DNA of 64,000 bases from assembly GCA_964019165.1 (NCBI GenBank), contig OZ025267.1:8936889-9000888 (forward strand), written 5' to 3'. Of the stretch, positions 48,011 through 63,100 are shown in pieces; the first letter of the stretch is position 1; each line of letters opens with the position of its first letter. The position numbers and the translations under genes were made by a program. Under the pieces are notes generated by a model. It was given only the letters and a program-made list of their open reading frames with translations. It was not told the origin of the DNA and ran no database searches. The DNA is from Mastigias papua. Taxonomy: Eukaryota; Cnidaria; Scyphozoa; Rhizostomeae; Mastigiidae.

Positions 48011-51000
48011 GTGTAACACTCATATTAGGGTTTTCTAAATAAATAAATACTAACAGGACTTTCAGTGCATGAAAGGAAGTACACTGCTTCCTCTGGTGAA
48101 TGGAGGTTTATACCTACAGCTATGTAGATGACGCGACTTTGTATTTACAGAAACATGACGTTAAAGATTTCATCTTGAGAATGCAACTTTTCTCTTAAGA
48201 TTGTCTCCATAGTTCCTTCACAGGAAGATAACTTATGCAAATAATATTAGCTATATCTCTAGCTGACCACTTAAACCGACTTTTGCAGCTCAATTGGGCT
48301 TGTTGCATCAGAATAAGTACTTTATCTAATGTTATTATTTGACACTTTCTTTTCTTCAGGAACTGAAATAAAATGGAACACGAATAAGCATTCTGCTGGG
48401 CATCATATTCCTTGCAAGTGGCCAGATAGCTAGGGAGAAGGGGAGGGAGAGCCAATTAGTTTCTTTCAATGAATTTTGCAAAAAACAAATCTAGGATGCA
48501 TGTGAGTACAATTTATATTGTAGTAGTTTATCAAAGTAAGCTAAAAAATAGAGTGCATAATCATCCAAAAAGATGCCCTGGTCATTCCTACCTTTAAGAA
48601 TAGCAGCAACAAAGTTTTAGTTTAAATTTGTAATCTTGAAGCATATTGGATATAATATATTATTAATTACAATCTATAACATTACTGCACAACAATACGA
48701 TAAAAGTTTCCAGGGACAAGGAAACTTACGGATAGTGCATTTATATCCGAATCTAGACATAGTTGAATAATTCATAAAATAGACGACCCTCAGTCTAAAT
48801 CGCGAAAGATCAATACCGCAATTGTTAATATCTTGTGATTCCTTTAGCTTTGACGAAAATTGTCTCAGTTTCTGTACAGAGTGTGCTTCATACTCAAGAG
48901 CTATCAGTGATATTGTTAATCTGCACAGTACTTGATTCAGAGAGTACCCCCGTGTCATGATTCCTGGAAGTAGTACTTAGTGTTTCTACTCAGATGGAAG
49001 TCTTGCATCAGCCAAATAATTTGATATCGTCGCTTGCTGTTGCGAGAGAGCGGGCATTTCTGCAAATAGACTCTTGGTGCAGGAGGGGAACATTTCAAAC
49101 GGTGACATTTGGTACGTATCTTCGGGGCATTTAAGATCTAAACGTTTCTTATTGCTTTCTTGATTCATATTGGGGTGACCAAATACAATTATCTTGAATT
49201 ACACGCTTTTTTTATAAGGAACCACTTTATAAGGAACCTACATGTAGAAGGCCGAAATATTTAAAGAACTTATACTACTAAAGGAAAAATCCCTAAGGAA
49301 CTTTTCATTTTCAAATTCCGAGTGCTGTACTCAGATGCAAGTGAAGATTACATTACATTGGATGATATCAATGGAATAGACATGATACTTCTTGATTGAA
49401 ATTATGCTTTTGCATATATAAAACTTATTTCCTGTCGCATTTGTGCTTTGAGGTTGAGTTCTAGCCAGAAGTAAAAGTAAAATTCAAAATTTCAATGCTT
49501 TTCTAGTGTCTGTGCCATTTTGTAGCACTCTATTTGCAGTGAAAATTAAGGAACTATTAAGGAGCTTTTAGTACTAGAATTTGATAAAAAGAGGTCCGAA
49601 AATAAGGAATTTCTAGAACTAGGCCTTGAGCTAGGTTCTTTTTAAGGGAAAAGCGCGTACTGATAAACATGTTTGGAAACATGTTTGTTTGTTAACATGT
49701 TTTGGAAACATGTTTGTTTGTTAACATGATAAACTGGTTTGGAAGAAACCTTGTGCTAGATACGCTGAAATGTAAGAAACTCTTAGAACTACTAGGATGG
49801 AATTAAGAAACGTTAGAACTTTCTGTACCATCTTTCACAGTTTCGGAAACCCCTTTTTAATCTACAGATTTAACACATTTCCCCTACAGTATACTCACAA
49901 TTTCAGAAACCCCCTGTCCTCAATAGATGTAACAAGTATCAACTACATTATGCGTTATGTGCTAGGCCTTATGACCCGTCAAGAAACAATATTTTTCTTC
50001 GTAATGATTGCAACTGTTTTATTTACTTAAAGAAACTTTTAAGAAGCTTTTAGAAATAAAATGTAGTCAAAATGAACAAACTTTGACTTGTCTGTTTGGA
50101 CCACAGAACTTCACTACAGCACGAAAGCATAATGCATGGTGCCTCTTTTTCGTGCTGTAGTATTTGACTACTATGCCTTGAGACATGTTTCCTATAAAAT
50201 CGTGTAAATTGAGTAAAACCTACGTGTTGCAAAAGAAGTCTCATTGCTCAATCTCTCAAATACATAACTTACTAATTCCTTGGATTGGAGCAATATAGCT
50301 CTCTAGCTTCTTAAAATTTTTCTCATGTATCGGTTTCTTATAAAAAAAAGCTTGTAATGCATCAGATTTCCTACCAAATAACCCTTTCATTATATCGCTA
50401 TTCACACTTGAGGATGCATCATAGAATACCAAAGCATTAACTACAAGATATTTCCTACTTTCATAAAAGTTACAAAGACAAATAGTACGTTACTGCCATG
50501 CATAGTCTGGCCAGAGGAGGGGGGGGGGGCTGGGGGACATGTCCTCTAGGTATCTCCAAGATCACTTTTTGTAACTCGTCGAAATTCGAGTAGAAAAAGC
50601 TTAAAGATGTGGAAGACTTCTAGTAAGGCCTAACTCATTGTTATATTATATCATTGCTTTTTGTATAGCTGCTTGTTACCCTTTAGTTGCAAATTATAGA
50701 TTGTCAATTCTACAAAGTATTTGATAGTTAAGTCGTACTGTGTAGTTTTAAATTGTCAAAGTTTTACGTTTACAAGTAATGATGGGGAACACTCAGAAGA
50801 CGCCCCAAATTTTCTGAGAGCACTCATTGTAAGATTTATGAATTTGACATTCGAGTACAATTTCTAGAGTTTAGCAGTAAGAGGGAGATGATTAGTAGTT
50901 CTACGGTCGCTATTTATCTATATACTTGATTCAAAGCCAGTAGTGAGCTCTAGCAGGTAAACACAAGCACTGTTATGCACTAAAACACTGTCTGGACGGA

Positions 51001-54000
51001 GAGAATCACCAGTTATCAAGGAAGTAGATAGAGAAAGGGAAGATCTGCATATAACGAGCTATTGGCTAATGCTGATGGAGTTTTTGCAAGATGCCCAGAG
51101 TTATAAAGTGACCTAATGATTCTGATAAATATAAAAAAATTGTATTTACGTGAGACTTCATTGAATCATGGTATGTAGCAATTTCAGTAGAATGTAGAAT
51201 ACAGGGTTGACTATTTCCTTATTTTTTTGGAGGGCCCCTTTGAAAAACAACTTCCGTTGAAGGGCAACCCTCCCTAAACAAATCAAATATCAAATATATC
51301 AAATATATGTAAAAGCTGCTAGTATCAGTTATTTTACTATCTGAAGATAGGATTTGCAACTGGAAAAATATGTTGGAGAGTCTCAGACTGGGAGAAGAAA
51401 GAGCATGCAGATATAGGGAAGAGAGACCATTTGCATAGTGACTAAATGAAGGAGAGACCGCAGAGATTGCCCTGTTGTTTAATTAATGGAATACGAAGAA
51501 TTTGATTGATTAAATCTGCATAGACGAGTTTTTATATGAATTTACGTAAATGTAGCTGGAAAGAGAAGTTTTCCTACTGGCGAGCGGATAACTTTTCAAG
51601 ATTTGTTTCTACCTTAGGAATGAAAACTTGTAAGTTTTGAGAAATCTATGCCCGAGAACTTGAAGAAAATCCAAATCGAAAGGAATTATTGACTAGTAGT
51701 GGACTGTTCTAATAGCCCACTGGACGCGGGCATTGATTTTCGCATTAGCCTTGCAACCACTAACGCCGATGCCTATGTCAGCTAAATGGTCAAGAATTTG
51801 CATAAAATGCGGCCCGAAGTGGCGGTGGACCAAATTTCTTCCCTGGCGTTAAACAGGTAGGCATAAAAAGGGCCGGCGTTAAATTGGGGCTAGTAAGAAA
51901 GAAGCTTGAAAGTCTGTCGGTGCTACAGAACTTCCCGATTTTTGTGGTATAGTAAAGAAGGTTGAGTAGGTGTTTGCAAAGTAACCTTTGGAAGCTGAGA
52001 TGCAGAATGGGTTTAAGTCTTGTAATTAATTAGCTGTTGAAAACTCATAAGACCCAAAATCTTGAGAGGATGAACATTTTCAACTGTGAAGTACTGTAAT
52101 ACATTAAAATTTGCTCTAAAACATAGATAAGTCTCAACTTTCTAAATGCCCCCAGAAAATGTGCCACTTGAAAAAGTTCGTCTACTGAGTTCCTCAGACA
52201 CATTTGATTAAAAGACATACAGTATTAGTGTGACTCTCGTCTACTTACATGATATTGGGAACTTTCAATACTAACCGTGCCTGAATCAAAGTCTTAGCTG
52301 ATTTCAAAACAAAAGCTACTATTGAAGATGTAAAGTACTTAAAGACTTGCTTTGAGACTCAAATGCAATGCGCCACACTACCATTATTGCAAAGTAGGTC
52401 TGATGAACATCTACTTTAGCATCTGCCTAAAGTCTGACGTCAACCGGAACGGTCAGTTAACCTGGTACCTCACGGTATGCATTTAGCATAGGGAGAAGGT
52501 TGCTCTGAATACTTGCCTGTGTCAAGGAGCTGGACAATCTAAGCTTGAACTTGCTATGCAGAAGGACTGAAAACTGGGTAATGGATTGGAGTGTAGCCGA
52601 ACTCATAATTTTTTCAGCGATAGGTATTTAGCTTGAGGGCTTGAGTTAATATTATTGCTCGGGTTATTGCACAATTATGTGGATTTGTTAGTCTTACTGA
52701 GGGTATCTGCTGCGGTGAAATAGTTTTTCAGGGGCGTCCCTGGGAGGGTGTCGGAATGTGGGTGTGACATATATATGGTTTGCGAACTGAAGCCAAAACG
52801 TGCAAAAATGCGTGTAAACCAAGTAAAGTCTCGCCGCATTGCATAATATGTCTGTATATTTGCTGGCTAAGCTTTTTCTAGGGGACTGTGGCATCCCTAT
52901 ATCCCCAATGTAGGGAAGGCCTGGGTTACATTTTGATATTGCATGATTATTGCATCATCTCTACATCATAGCACAGGGGAATGAGCTAACTTATGAGTAT
53001 GAGGCTGCCTAATCACTCGTGTTCTTAGGTTCGTACTGAAGGCCTATGGTTGAAGCTGAATGTTGACAAGGGTAGTTATTAGGTGTATACAAAATCTTAC
53101 CCCGTTTGCACCAGCAGTGAAGTTGGTTTTAAGAAGGTATTGCCTGAACTCCAAAGCCACACTTAGAAGTATACATAACCTCGTAGCACCGTCACAGTTG
53201 ATGAAGAGAGCAAGGATGTCCCAAGGCACAGCAACCATCGATGTTAAAAGCTTCTGTGACAGAGCAGAGAAATCGGTATTGTTATTTGTTCTTCCCAGTC
53301 ATATCTATGCTTCACTTTAGTAGATGAGTTTAAATCATGTCGGAAATAACTATGCCAAGATAGATTTATAATGTGATCTGCTCAGGATTCCCTTAAGCAT
53401 TGAGCCGGCTCATTTTTTATTGGCATAGCAGAAGTCCTATATTTCTTTTTTTTTATATCAATGTCAATCTAAAGCTCAACAAAATACAATATTCTGTGCC
53501 GTCCATAGCAGAAAAGGACATGACGTCATCTGGTTCTGGCTATGAACGGCTCTTACAATTCCTTTAACAATAATCTAAGAATACAAAACAAAGAACAACA
53601 AAAACAATACAAAAACAAAGTTTAAGCACTCTGTGTACCATGGCACCATCCCAATTTGACAGGCGCAAGCATGCGCCAGCCTGGGTGGTTGAAATGATAT
53701 TTCTATATTTCTGAAATGATTTATCTGCATTTGAGATAATTTATATTTTATTTTAAACTCTATTTTATATGAGGACATCGAAGTATATCCCTGTAAATCT
53801 GGAAGGTAGCATGTCTTATTGATGGCCACCATTTAAGGAGGAACTTGCTTACCGCAATAAATGTAGACTGTAGTTTTTTCTCACAAATAAGTTGTTTACT
53901 GGCACTATATATAAGGGAGTAAAAAGAAAATTGTACCCTCTTATCAATTGGAAGGTATGTGGGAAGTTGTATTTGAGTGTGGTCTGGTGCGAGACCATAC

Positions 54001-57000
54001 AAATAGGTGCTCTCCAAGGAGCTATACAAATAGGTGCTACCATGCACATAAGTGATCTGTGATAAGCTAGTGAAAGAATCATAGTTCCTTCACTCACTTC
54101 CAGCAGAGCAGCTATGTGAATGGTAGAACCTATTTGTATGGTTTCTTTGAGAACACCTATTTGTGTGGTCTCATACTGAGTATGATTGTTATATTTTGGT
54201 TAAGGTTTTGGTAATATGGCATTGTCACAATATTAACTCGCATTAACAATCTTGTTGTCTTTTGCAAATATAGAAAAATGCTTGATAGAAAGTAATGGAA
54301 TAATATTTTGAATTATGCAAGTGCATTACGATATAATTTTATAGTTTAGATGATGGGCCTCGGTGCAACATATTCCCCAGTTTCTTATAATGGACAATGG
54401 AACCTCCTTTAGCTATTGATAAATGTATCTTTTGATACAGCTTTGTTGCATTTTGTATTTGTGCTCCCCTTTGGAATAGTTAAAACTGGCCAGTAGAGGA
54501 GATGGATTGACCATTACTCACAACTGAATCAAAGTAAAATGTTTAAATGGATATAAAATGTTGGTTCAGTTGGCAGTTATCACTGATGCATTGACTTGGA
54601 CACTGTTAGAAGGTGTATGCATGTGAGAGGCTTGCACTGGTGTGGAGGAAATATGGAAGGTTTAGTGATCTGTACACTCTTTGTGAACATAAGTAGTTCT
54701 GGTGTGTAGGGAGATATTACTTCTATGAAGAAAGATGAGAAAGTAGTTAAAGATATCAATTATTTGTTCATTATGAAAAGGAGTCTTGAAAAGGCTCCAA
54801 ATTTGAAAAGCTTGTTTCTCTGTTTGGTTAGATAGAATATGGTATGGAATCAAGCACCTTACTGCCAATTTACCATCATTATCACAATTTGATTTTGGTT
54901 GCTGTCTTAAATTCTTCACTTCCGGTCATTTTACCAAAGCTATGTAAAACTTTGAAACAAGCTCTTTAAATGTACTTATTTGGAAGTTATGTGACAACAA
55001 GCACCACCCTTTGCAATAGTATCTTTATGTTGTGACAGTGGGTTTATTTTCTCAGATATTTTGCACATTGCATTCTAAGGCTGGGAGATAATGTGTTACA
55101 CACATTATTATCTAGGGTCACATGTTGTTTCTCCTTTTACATTAAACAGTTTTCATGTTTATGTGTCTATTGTCCTAGCGATCATTTATCATTAATGATT
55201 ATTATGTTGTGTCCTTTGCTTTTTAACTCATTTGTGAATTCAATGGTAGCATGACTATATGTATAGTTGACTAGACTCACTAAACCATGCGATGAAGTGC
55301 TTAGTCTAGAGTGATCTTGGTTACTGATGGTGGTCTTTTGTATTTATGATTGTAGTCTTAGAAAAGCACAATCATTGATAGCATTTGAAATCAACTAGAA
55401 TTATAGATATCTGGAAATCAAGCAGTTATTAGCAAGAATGGCTTATTATGCTTTCTTAACCTGTTTAAGCACAAATTGTATATTGGGCAGTGAATTTTTA
55501 GAGCCTGCAGGTTTTGCTTTACTCAGTTTCACTCACAAGGAATCTAAATAGTGGTATTGAAAAATCCCTAGATTGGGTTTTGGATTTATGCTAGCCATCC
55601 ATCAAAGAGCTTTCACACATATTGGAGTTAGCCTCTGGAAAAGGCTAAATTGAAAAATCAAGGTAGTGTCATGAATGCATGCTGTTGCATCCAAAGTTAA
55701 GGTGCCATCACAAACAATATCTAAATGTCGTGATCATGCTTTTGTATTGTACTTATGTTTGTAGAGGGGGCAGTTGAATAATAAGATCCATTCATAGGTA
55801 GATAATTTTGAAGTGAAATGAAGTTAGAATGATATCTAAAAGTGTTATTTTAGTAATAGAAATAGCTATTGCTTTTTAGGAGCAAGAAGTAGCTGTATTG
55901 AAAGCTCAAATAGAACACCTAACAAAGCAACTTGAAAATCCTACTGAAGACACATCTGAAGAATTGCTGAAGTTACGGACATACAACGCCAAATTGCAAT
56001 ACCAAAAAGTTCATCTAGAAAGAGTAAGATTTTCATTTAGCTCTTTGTTGTGATGCTGTGTATTTCAGATTGATATAATTTGTACAGCTGCAGTGAATAA
56101 TGGACATCTTTAGCACAATAGGTCCCATTATGCAAAGTGATGATATTCTTATGATTCTTAAGCCCACAAGCTCTTCATGTGTATGATTCAGCACAATTTT
56201 TATCTATAATATACAGAGCATTGTTGAGTTATTTTTAACAACTTTGTGTGGAGGAGTTGTATTGTACCATAGGCATTAGATAACTGTTCATGATAGGGAA
56301 GATTAGAATGCATTTAATCTTAATTTTGGCCAAACCTAGGAAGAAACATCTTGATGCATCAAACCAGACTCTCCAAGCATCAATTTGTAAGGATATTGTA
56401 GAAATTGTATTTGATTTCTACAATCTTGTCACAAATGTATTTGTAAATGATTGATTTTAGGAGTGTATTTGCCACAATGATTTGTACTTACTTTCAGGTT
56501 TTTTCACATTACACTTCATCAACATTAAGTATGCTTTTCAAATTGGGCTGGTTCCTACCTAAAGATTTGTTTTAGGGGATGTCAGGTCTCAGGCTGTTGA
56601 GTTGGCAATTTTTGCTATAAAAAGTAGCTGTTGGTTGGTACAGTATATAATCATGGCTGTTTTCATTGGAATGATGTCAATGGTATGCCAGTCTATGTGC
56701 AACAGGGATACTGATGGTAGCCTAGTAGTAAAGGGGACTGCTTGTGTGCACTAAATATGTGCATTGAGAGCCTATACAAATAAGATGTCCAGAGTATGCA
56801 CCCTCATGGAAAAACTCTTAGATTTCATGCATCCCAATTTGCTATGGGGATCACTTTTTCAACAGCACAGCCTATCAATGGATGTAGAATTATAATCTCA
56901 TAAATTATAACTTCAATTATATCATTGCTAGCTATAGTTTTAAATATGTTAATTAGGAAATAGACAAATCTATTGTAGAGAACATTGTGAGAAAGTATTG

Positions 57001-57037
57001 ATGGTAAAAGTGTGGAATACATACTAACATACATACG

Positions 57038-57121
<84 letters not shown>

Positions 57122-60100
57122 TTCAAAAATATACTTTCTTGTGTTGTAAACATTTTGATTTAGTATCTTCATTAGTACTAACCTTACAATGCTACGTGGC
57201 CTACTTCAATTTCCTACATAGCAATGGGGTGACAATAGGTGCCACCCAAAGGGAGCCTGCTTATTAACAATTGTTCCAGTAGTAAAGCACATTTAAGGGA
57301 GAGGGCCGAAAGTGTGAAGAAAGAAGCAATAGAGTGAGAAAGTGTAGACAGAGGGCACATAGGAAGTGTAAATTGAATGTTAGACATAGCAATAGGTGAG
57401 GAAATACTGGAGAGTGAAAAGAATAGGCTGATAACACTAAGAAACTGAGCCTACTAAAAGAGAAGTTAAGATTTTACAAATCTGACGTATAGTCCTTCTG
57501 GTGCAAAACTGTCTAACTTGAACTGCTAGATCGCTTGCCTATGTCTAGACTCCCCCAAAACTGTCTATGATCAGAAAACTACCATCCTCCGTACAATCGT
57601 GGTGGGTTGCTTCAGTAAAATGTCTAAAAAGATCTGCCTGTATGACTACTTCTCCTTTAGAAAACCTTCTGCTAGCTGACTTGTATTTATTATGTTTTAC
57701 CCTAAATGACGTGAAAGTACTTCCTACATACTGCTTGCCAGAAGCCTCACAGCCCAACAGATACACTACCCCTTACGAATAACATGCATATCTACTGCTA
57801 ATCTTAAATTCACTTCTGGAGACATTGGATCTAAAGGTGCTACCTTCAGACATTAACCTACACATCTGACATCTCGATTTATCACGTCTAAAATAACCCT
57901 GATCTAATTCTATCTGCAACTTTGGATGCTTGGCACTAACTAAACTATCCTTAAGGATGGGGGCATGTCAGAGTAACACAAGAGGCCGTTCTCGATACTC
58001 TGTAGCTCACAAAGTGCTGGGTGACATGATACTCCAAACGGAATACAGTTATTGGTTTTTGCAGGGTACTTACCATTAGGTACTCATCTTAACTGTTGCC
58101 TTTGAAATTAATTTTAACTTTCTTCTTCCTTCTTTGGAATTAGAATTGGTTTGAAGTTTGACTAAAGACCTACAAAATTTCAATTTTAAAGTTTGCTTTA
58201 TTTTGCTTTTCTATTCCAGATATTTTTTAAGTTGTATAGAGCAAAAGTTGACAATCGCTTCCGTTTACTTCTACACGTATCTTCAGCGTCTGGTAACAGC
58301 GACCCTAGCTTTTTCACTGTTCTCCACTTCTCTTCACAATCCTGTTTTATGATCTTTAAGTTTATTCCTTTTGTTTTTACGCATCTGAATGGAGCTCTTT
58401 CAAGCGTCGTCTCTTACGTTTTTGAGTCATCGACTTTAAGATTATCTTCCAGCAATATGTCTTTTACGTATGAACTGAAGTCCTTTTGATTTTGCTTGTA
58501 TGTTGTCATGAAATCTACAGCATAAGCTTATATTGTTTCTTGTGGAAGGATTGAGTTTTATCTGCACTGAAATAGGGTGACCCCATATTGCTTCGAGAAG
58601 GCTATATGTTGACATTCTTTAGTTTGATGTGTTGTATTGGACAGGAATGATTACAGAGTTTTTAACATTCTCTCTCTTTTTGTGATGTCAAATGCACTAC
58701 TAATGTCAATACCGGTTATGTAGATTTGTTCCTGATAATCTTGAATTCGGGCTATGAGCCATCTGTTAGCCCAAACTATTTCAGGAATACTGCGAAATTG
58801 TCTGTATGCGCTTTGTGATTCAGATAGGAAATATTCTACTCTTGGCTTCAATCTTTCTAAAACGATGTTTGACAGCATTTTCCTGATAATCGGCAGTATT
58901 ATGACTGACCTTAAATTCTTAATTGAGCCTTTAATTTTTTCTGGCTTTGTTAGAGGAACTAAAATTCCATTTCCTGCGGCGGTGTCAGCATGCTTTTCGA
59001 GAGCTTCATTCATTATAGTTGGAAGAATATTACGGAGTATATCTGGACCATATTTAATTAACTCTTCTGATATGTTGTCGTATCCATCTGATCGATTGTT
59101 GTTTAGTTTACTTTTCATTTTTTATTCTTTCGTAATCGGAGAATCAAGTTTTGTGGATCTCTTTTGAAGAGCTCTCATATTTTAACTTTGTCATCTTTGA
59201 ATTGGGTTCCAAAGTGATTTCTTATAATTTTATAAATTTGTTTTGGGTTGACTGCATGTCTTCCATTTTCATCATGTATGTAGGGGTTTTCGAATTCTCT
59301 CCCCGATAACGTTGTTAACTGCATTTAAATTTTTCCAGAGTCTTTGATTTTCTCTTCTTTCAATTCTAATTAGGTTCTTCTTAATGTGATGTAGTATATT
59401 ATCTCTTTCAGTTTTTATCATTTGCACTTTTTGTCCGTATCTTGGCAGTTGTTAATATGTATCTTGAGCGCTTTTTGTTCTCTCGATAGTTTTTCGATCT
59501 CCCTATTTTCAAGTCTTTTGTTGTTGTTGTTGTGTGCTCTACTAAAGCTGCTGTTAACTCCATCGACTGAACTTGTTTTCCATTCGATTTCTTTGCTATC
59601 AAGCTTATTTGTTTTTGCTTCTAATGTTGTGTGATATTCTCTTTTTGTTTTTGTGTATCATTAATGGGTATTGAACTATTACATGTTTTCTTACTCTCTG
59701 GGATTTTTTTCTTGTACAATCTGTACAATCTTTTCAAACAAAATTTACAGCTTTTCTCAGCAGTGAAAAACGTAGCTTGAAAAAATTGGTTTTCAGAGGT
59801 TGTTTTTTTCTTTTATTATATATTTTCATCGTATTGTATTTATGAAGGGGAACCATTTTGAACTTAGCATGTGTGGTAGGCACCATTTTGCAGAAGTGCG
59901 AGTTTATCATGATCTTCTGTAATAGACTCAAATTCAGGTAAAGAGTGTGATTGTTTGACTTTTTGATGCTTCTTGTCAATATGTCAATATCCATTTAAAT
60001 CACGGAACGGTAACCTTTTGTCCATCGGAGCCAAATCTTATGATATCAAGCTTGTTGGTCTGACAGACGGGGCCATTATGGTTAAGCCTATAAGTTTCCT

Positions 60101-63100
60101 TGCAAATGCAAGTTAAATATGGTCATGTGTACCATGCAGGTCCTACCTACAGGTTAAAAAGCTACTTTAAGTTTTTTTATTATTTTTATGAGTGGAAACA
60201 TAGAGTGTTGTCTTTTCTTCAATTTCATTTGTTGCCTAAGTCTGTAAAGTCGATAGACCACTAGGAGCTTGTTTATGGACTGGATTTTGACTCTTGGGCC
60301 GGAGGTTGCTCATCCCCTTTTTAATTGCATCTCAGGGTAATATAGCAATGCTAACTTCCATTTCACTTGCAGTTATTTGGTATATTGAACGTAGTGTTCT
60401 TTGTAGGCAATAATGGATGAGAAGGCCAAATCTGAGAAGAAGATGTTGAATGTGAAAGCATTGTTGTCATCAATATTTGCAAAGGCAATTGAATCGTCTT
60501 ATCCCGAATGCGACAATTTGCCAGTATTGATCCAAGTTGCACAGAATGATAAATTTGGTGATTATCAATGCAACAGTGCCATGGCCATTGCGAAGGTATG
60601 AGGGCTTCACATTTGTTTCTTGATGTGTAGTAACTTTAGCAGTTGAATGCAGATAGATAGTTTCTTAAAGATTTGTTCGGCAAAGTACTCGTAAGTCCCA
60701 AACAGGGGTTGCAATAGTAGGAATGATTAGAAGTCTCCTGAAAACTGAATAATCGGGGGGGGGGGGCTGGAATAAACGTGGAAAGCGTGGAATGGGAAAT
60801 TTCTCAAAATATAGTAGCTATGTTTCTGTTTGGCAAGTCATTTGAACTGCAGACAATATAAAAAATACGATTTTCTCACGTCTCTTATTGTTCGATCAAA
60901 CTACAAACTCGGAAATGATAAACGGGGGATTTGGAATAAGGATGTACTGGGTGTATATTTTTCAAAAAGTTAATATCTGGGGGCTACGTTTATTCGGGAC
61001 TCAAGAGTAGGTACTCTTTGCTATCATCAAAACTTGCAGTCTACTGTTGTAGGTTTTGCTTCTAAATGCTTGTAAATACCGATTCCCGCAACGAAGGCTA
61101 TAAAAGTAATTGGGCCGTAGATAGGGTAAAGCAGGAAGACAATAGAACGAGACAAGTCTTAGCAGCAAAATAAAATGATATATTCACTCAGCAGCAGATA
61201 AATACTACAGCAGCAAGCGGCTCTAGGTCATCGTTGTGTTTGTTTTCATTTTCTTGACTTTACATTTTCCATCACAATCTTTGCAGATTCATTTGTATTC
61301 TAGAATTATTAGGGAAATTAAGTCAATATGATTAAACTTGAGTAACTAGTCCCTTTGATGCCAATTGCTAGTAGGCTATCTTGTCTTCATGAGAAGGTTG
61401 GTGCTTAACAGTAAAATATATGAAAAACTTCTGAAGGGTAAAATGGCTGAAATTGAAAAGTATTTTACCTCTCTTTATCTAGTTTTACTTGAGTTAGAGT
61501 TTGTTAACATGGCGTTTGTTGATTGGAGGTAGAGTTGGGTATCAAAAGTGTGATTTAGTGACTCACAGAGTTGTTGTGATTAGGCATCAATCAAACAAGT
61601 GTGGTTTGTCATAGCAAGATCTCATTGACTATCCAGAATGTACCAGAACACATAAAAATGGTAATTTTTGGGTTACTAGGTAAACGAGATCATCTTTTCA
61701 TTTACATGTTTTGGAATCCGTTTACAGACTGAAAATCCTGAGTTGTTTACTTTTTTCCCTTAGGTTCTTCAGCCAAATTAACACATCTTCTGTGATAGGG
61801 GCTTATTCCAAGGGGGCCTATTGAAACTTCATAATTCTAGGATGGGAGCTCATTCGAGGGGGGTTTTCAAAAGGGACCAATTCTAGGATGTACGGTATGA
61901 TGTTTTTTCTGACATGGCACACTGACACCTCAATTAGTAGGATCAAGTTGTATGACTGGTGGTACAGTAAAAACCTGCATATAGGAAACTCATTTTTTAC
62001 AGATCAGGCCGACAGATTACTTATAAAAGGAGTAAATTGTGAAAAACAGGCTGATGAGTTTCTTATAAAAGTGAGTTTCTTATAAGATTATGAAAATAGC
62101 TGGATCAACTTGGAAAAGTGATAACTTCATAACTGATAATTAATACTGTATCCTATTGTATTTTAATTTCTTACTTAAGGCTTTGCATTATACATGTCAC
62201 GAACCAAACACTCCACATTAACGAAAAAGGGGACACTGACAGCAATTTTATTCTAAAATTGGTACGTAAAAGACACTGGAAAAAATTCAGGGTGACCAGT
62301 TTCTGATAAGTGCGTTTCTTATATATGGGTTTTTACTGTATCTTTAGTCCCATTCAATATTACCCATTTCACATATGGAACACCTATACAAACCTATTTC
62401 TATCATAAGTTTCCAAAGCTGTGTACATATTGTAAAAGTCTATTTCTATCATTTCTGTTAAATAGCGAGATGACTATAGATATGATAAAATTCTTTGGAT
62501 AAGCGCACCCTCTTATTAGAGATAAAGAAACCTGGAGAAGGTATTGTATGAGATCAGTCAGCACAATGACAGTTTCGTTCAGAACGTGGCATTGTACATA
62601 TAAGGCAATATAGTAACTGATTTTGTAACGCCGCACCTTTTGATTAGGAGTTCTAAATAACCTAATGTTTTCACATGTAGGGGTGGTAATTACATCATTC
62701 ACCTGTTATGGTAGTTTCATCATCATTATCTTTCTATACAGGTAACATGTTTTTATATAAGTCAAGTATATAATGAGATTGAGGAGATATATTTCCGCTG
62801 CCTCACAGGATTGAGGAATTCATGATCAAATAAAGTGTTATGATTTGATATGGCGAGTTGGGATGTTTATAAGAATACCTTTGTTTGCACTGCGCCGGCG
62901 TCTTGGAAATCCTATTCTTGATGTTGGATCTAGGAAACAACGTTTGTCGGGATAATTTTGGTAAAACATTTTAAGTATAATAGCTTTTAAGAGTAGCCAT
63001 GTATATCGGTCTTTAAGATGGTGTTGAACTAATGTAATTGAACAGTATGTCAGTTGATATTGTAAGAGAGTTTCCTTAAGATATTCAAATAAGTAATTTG

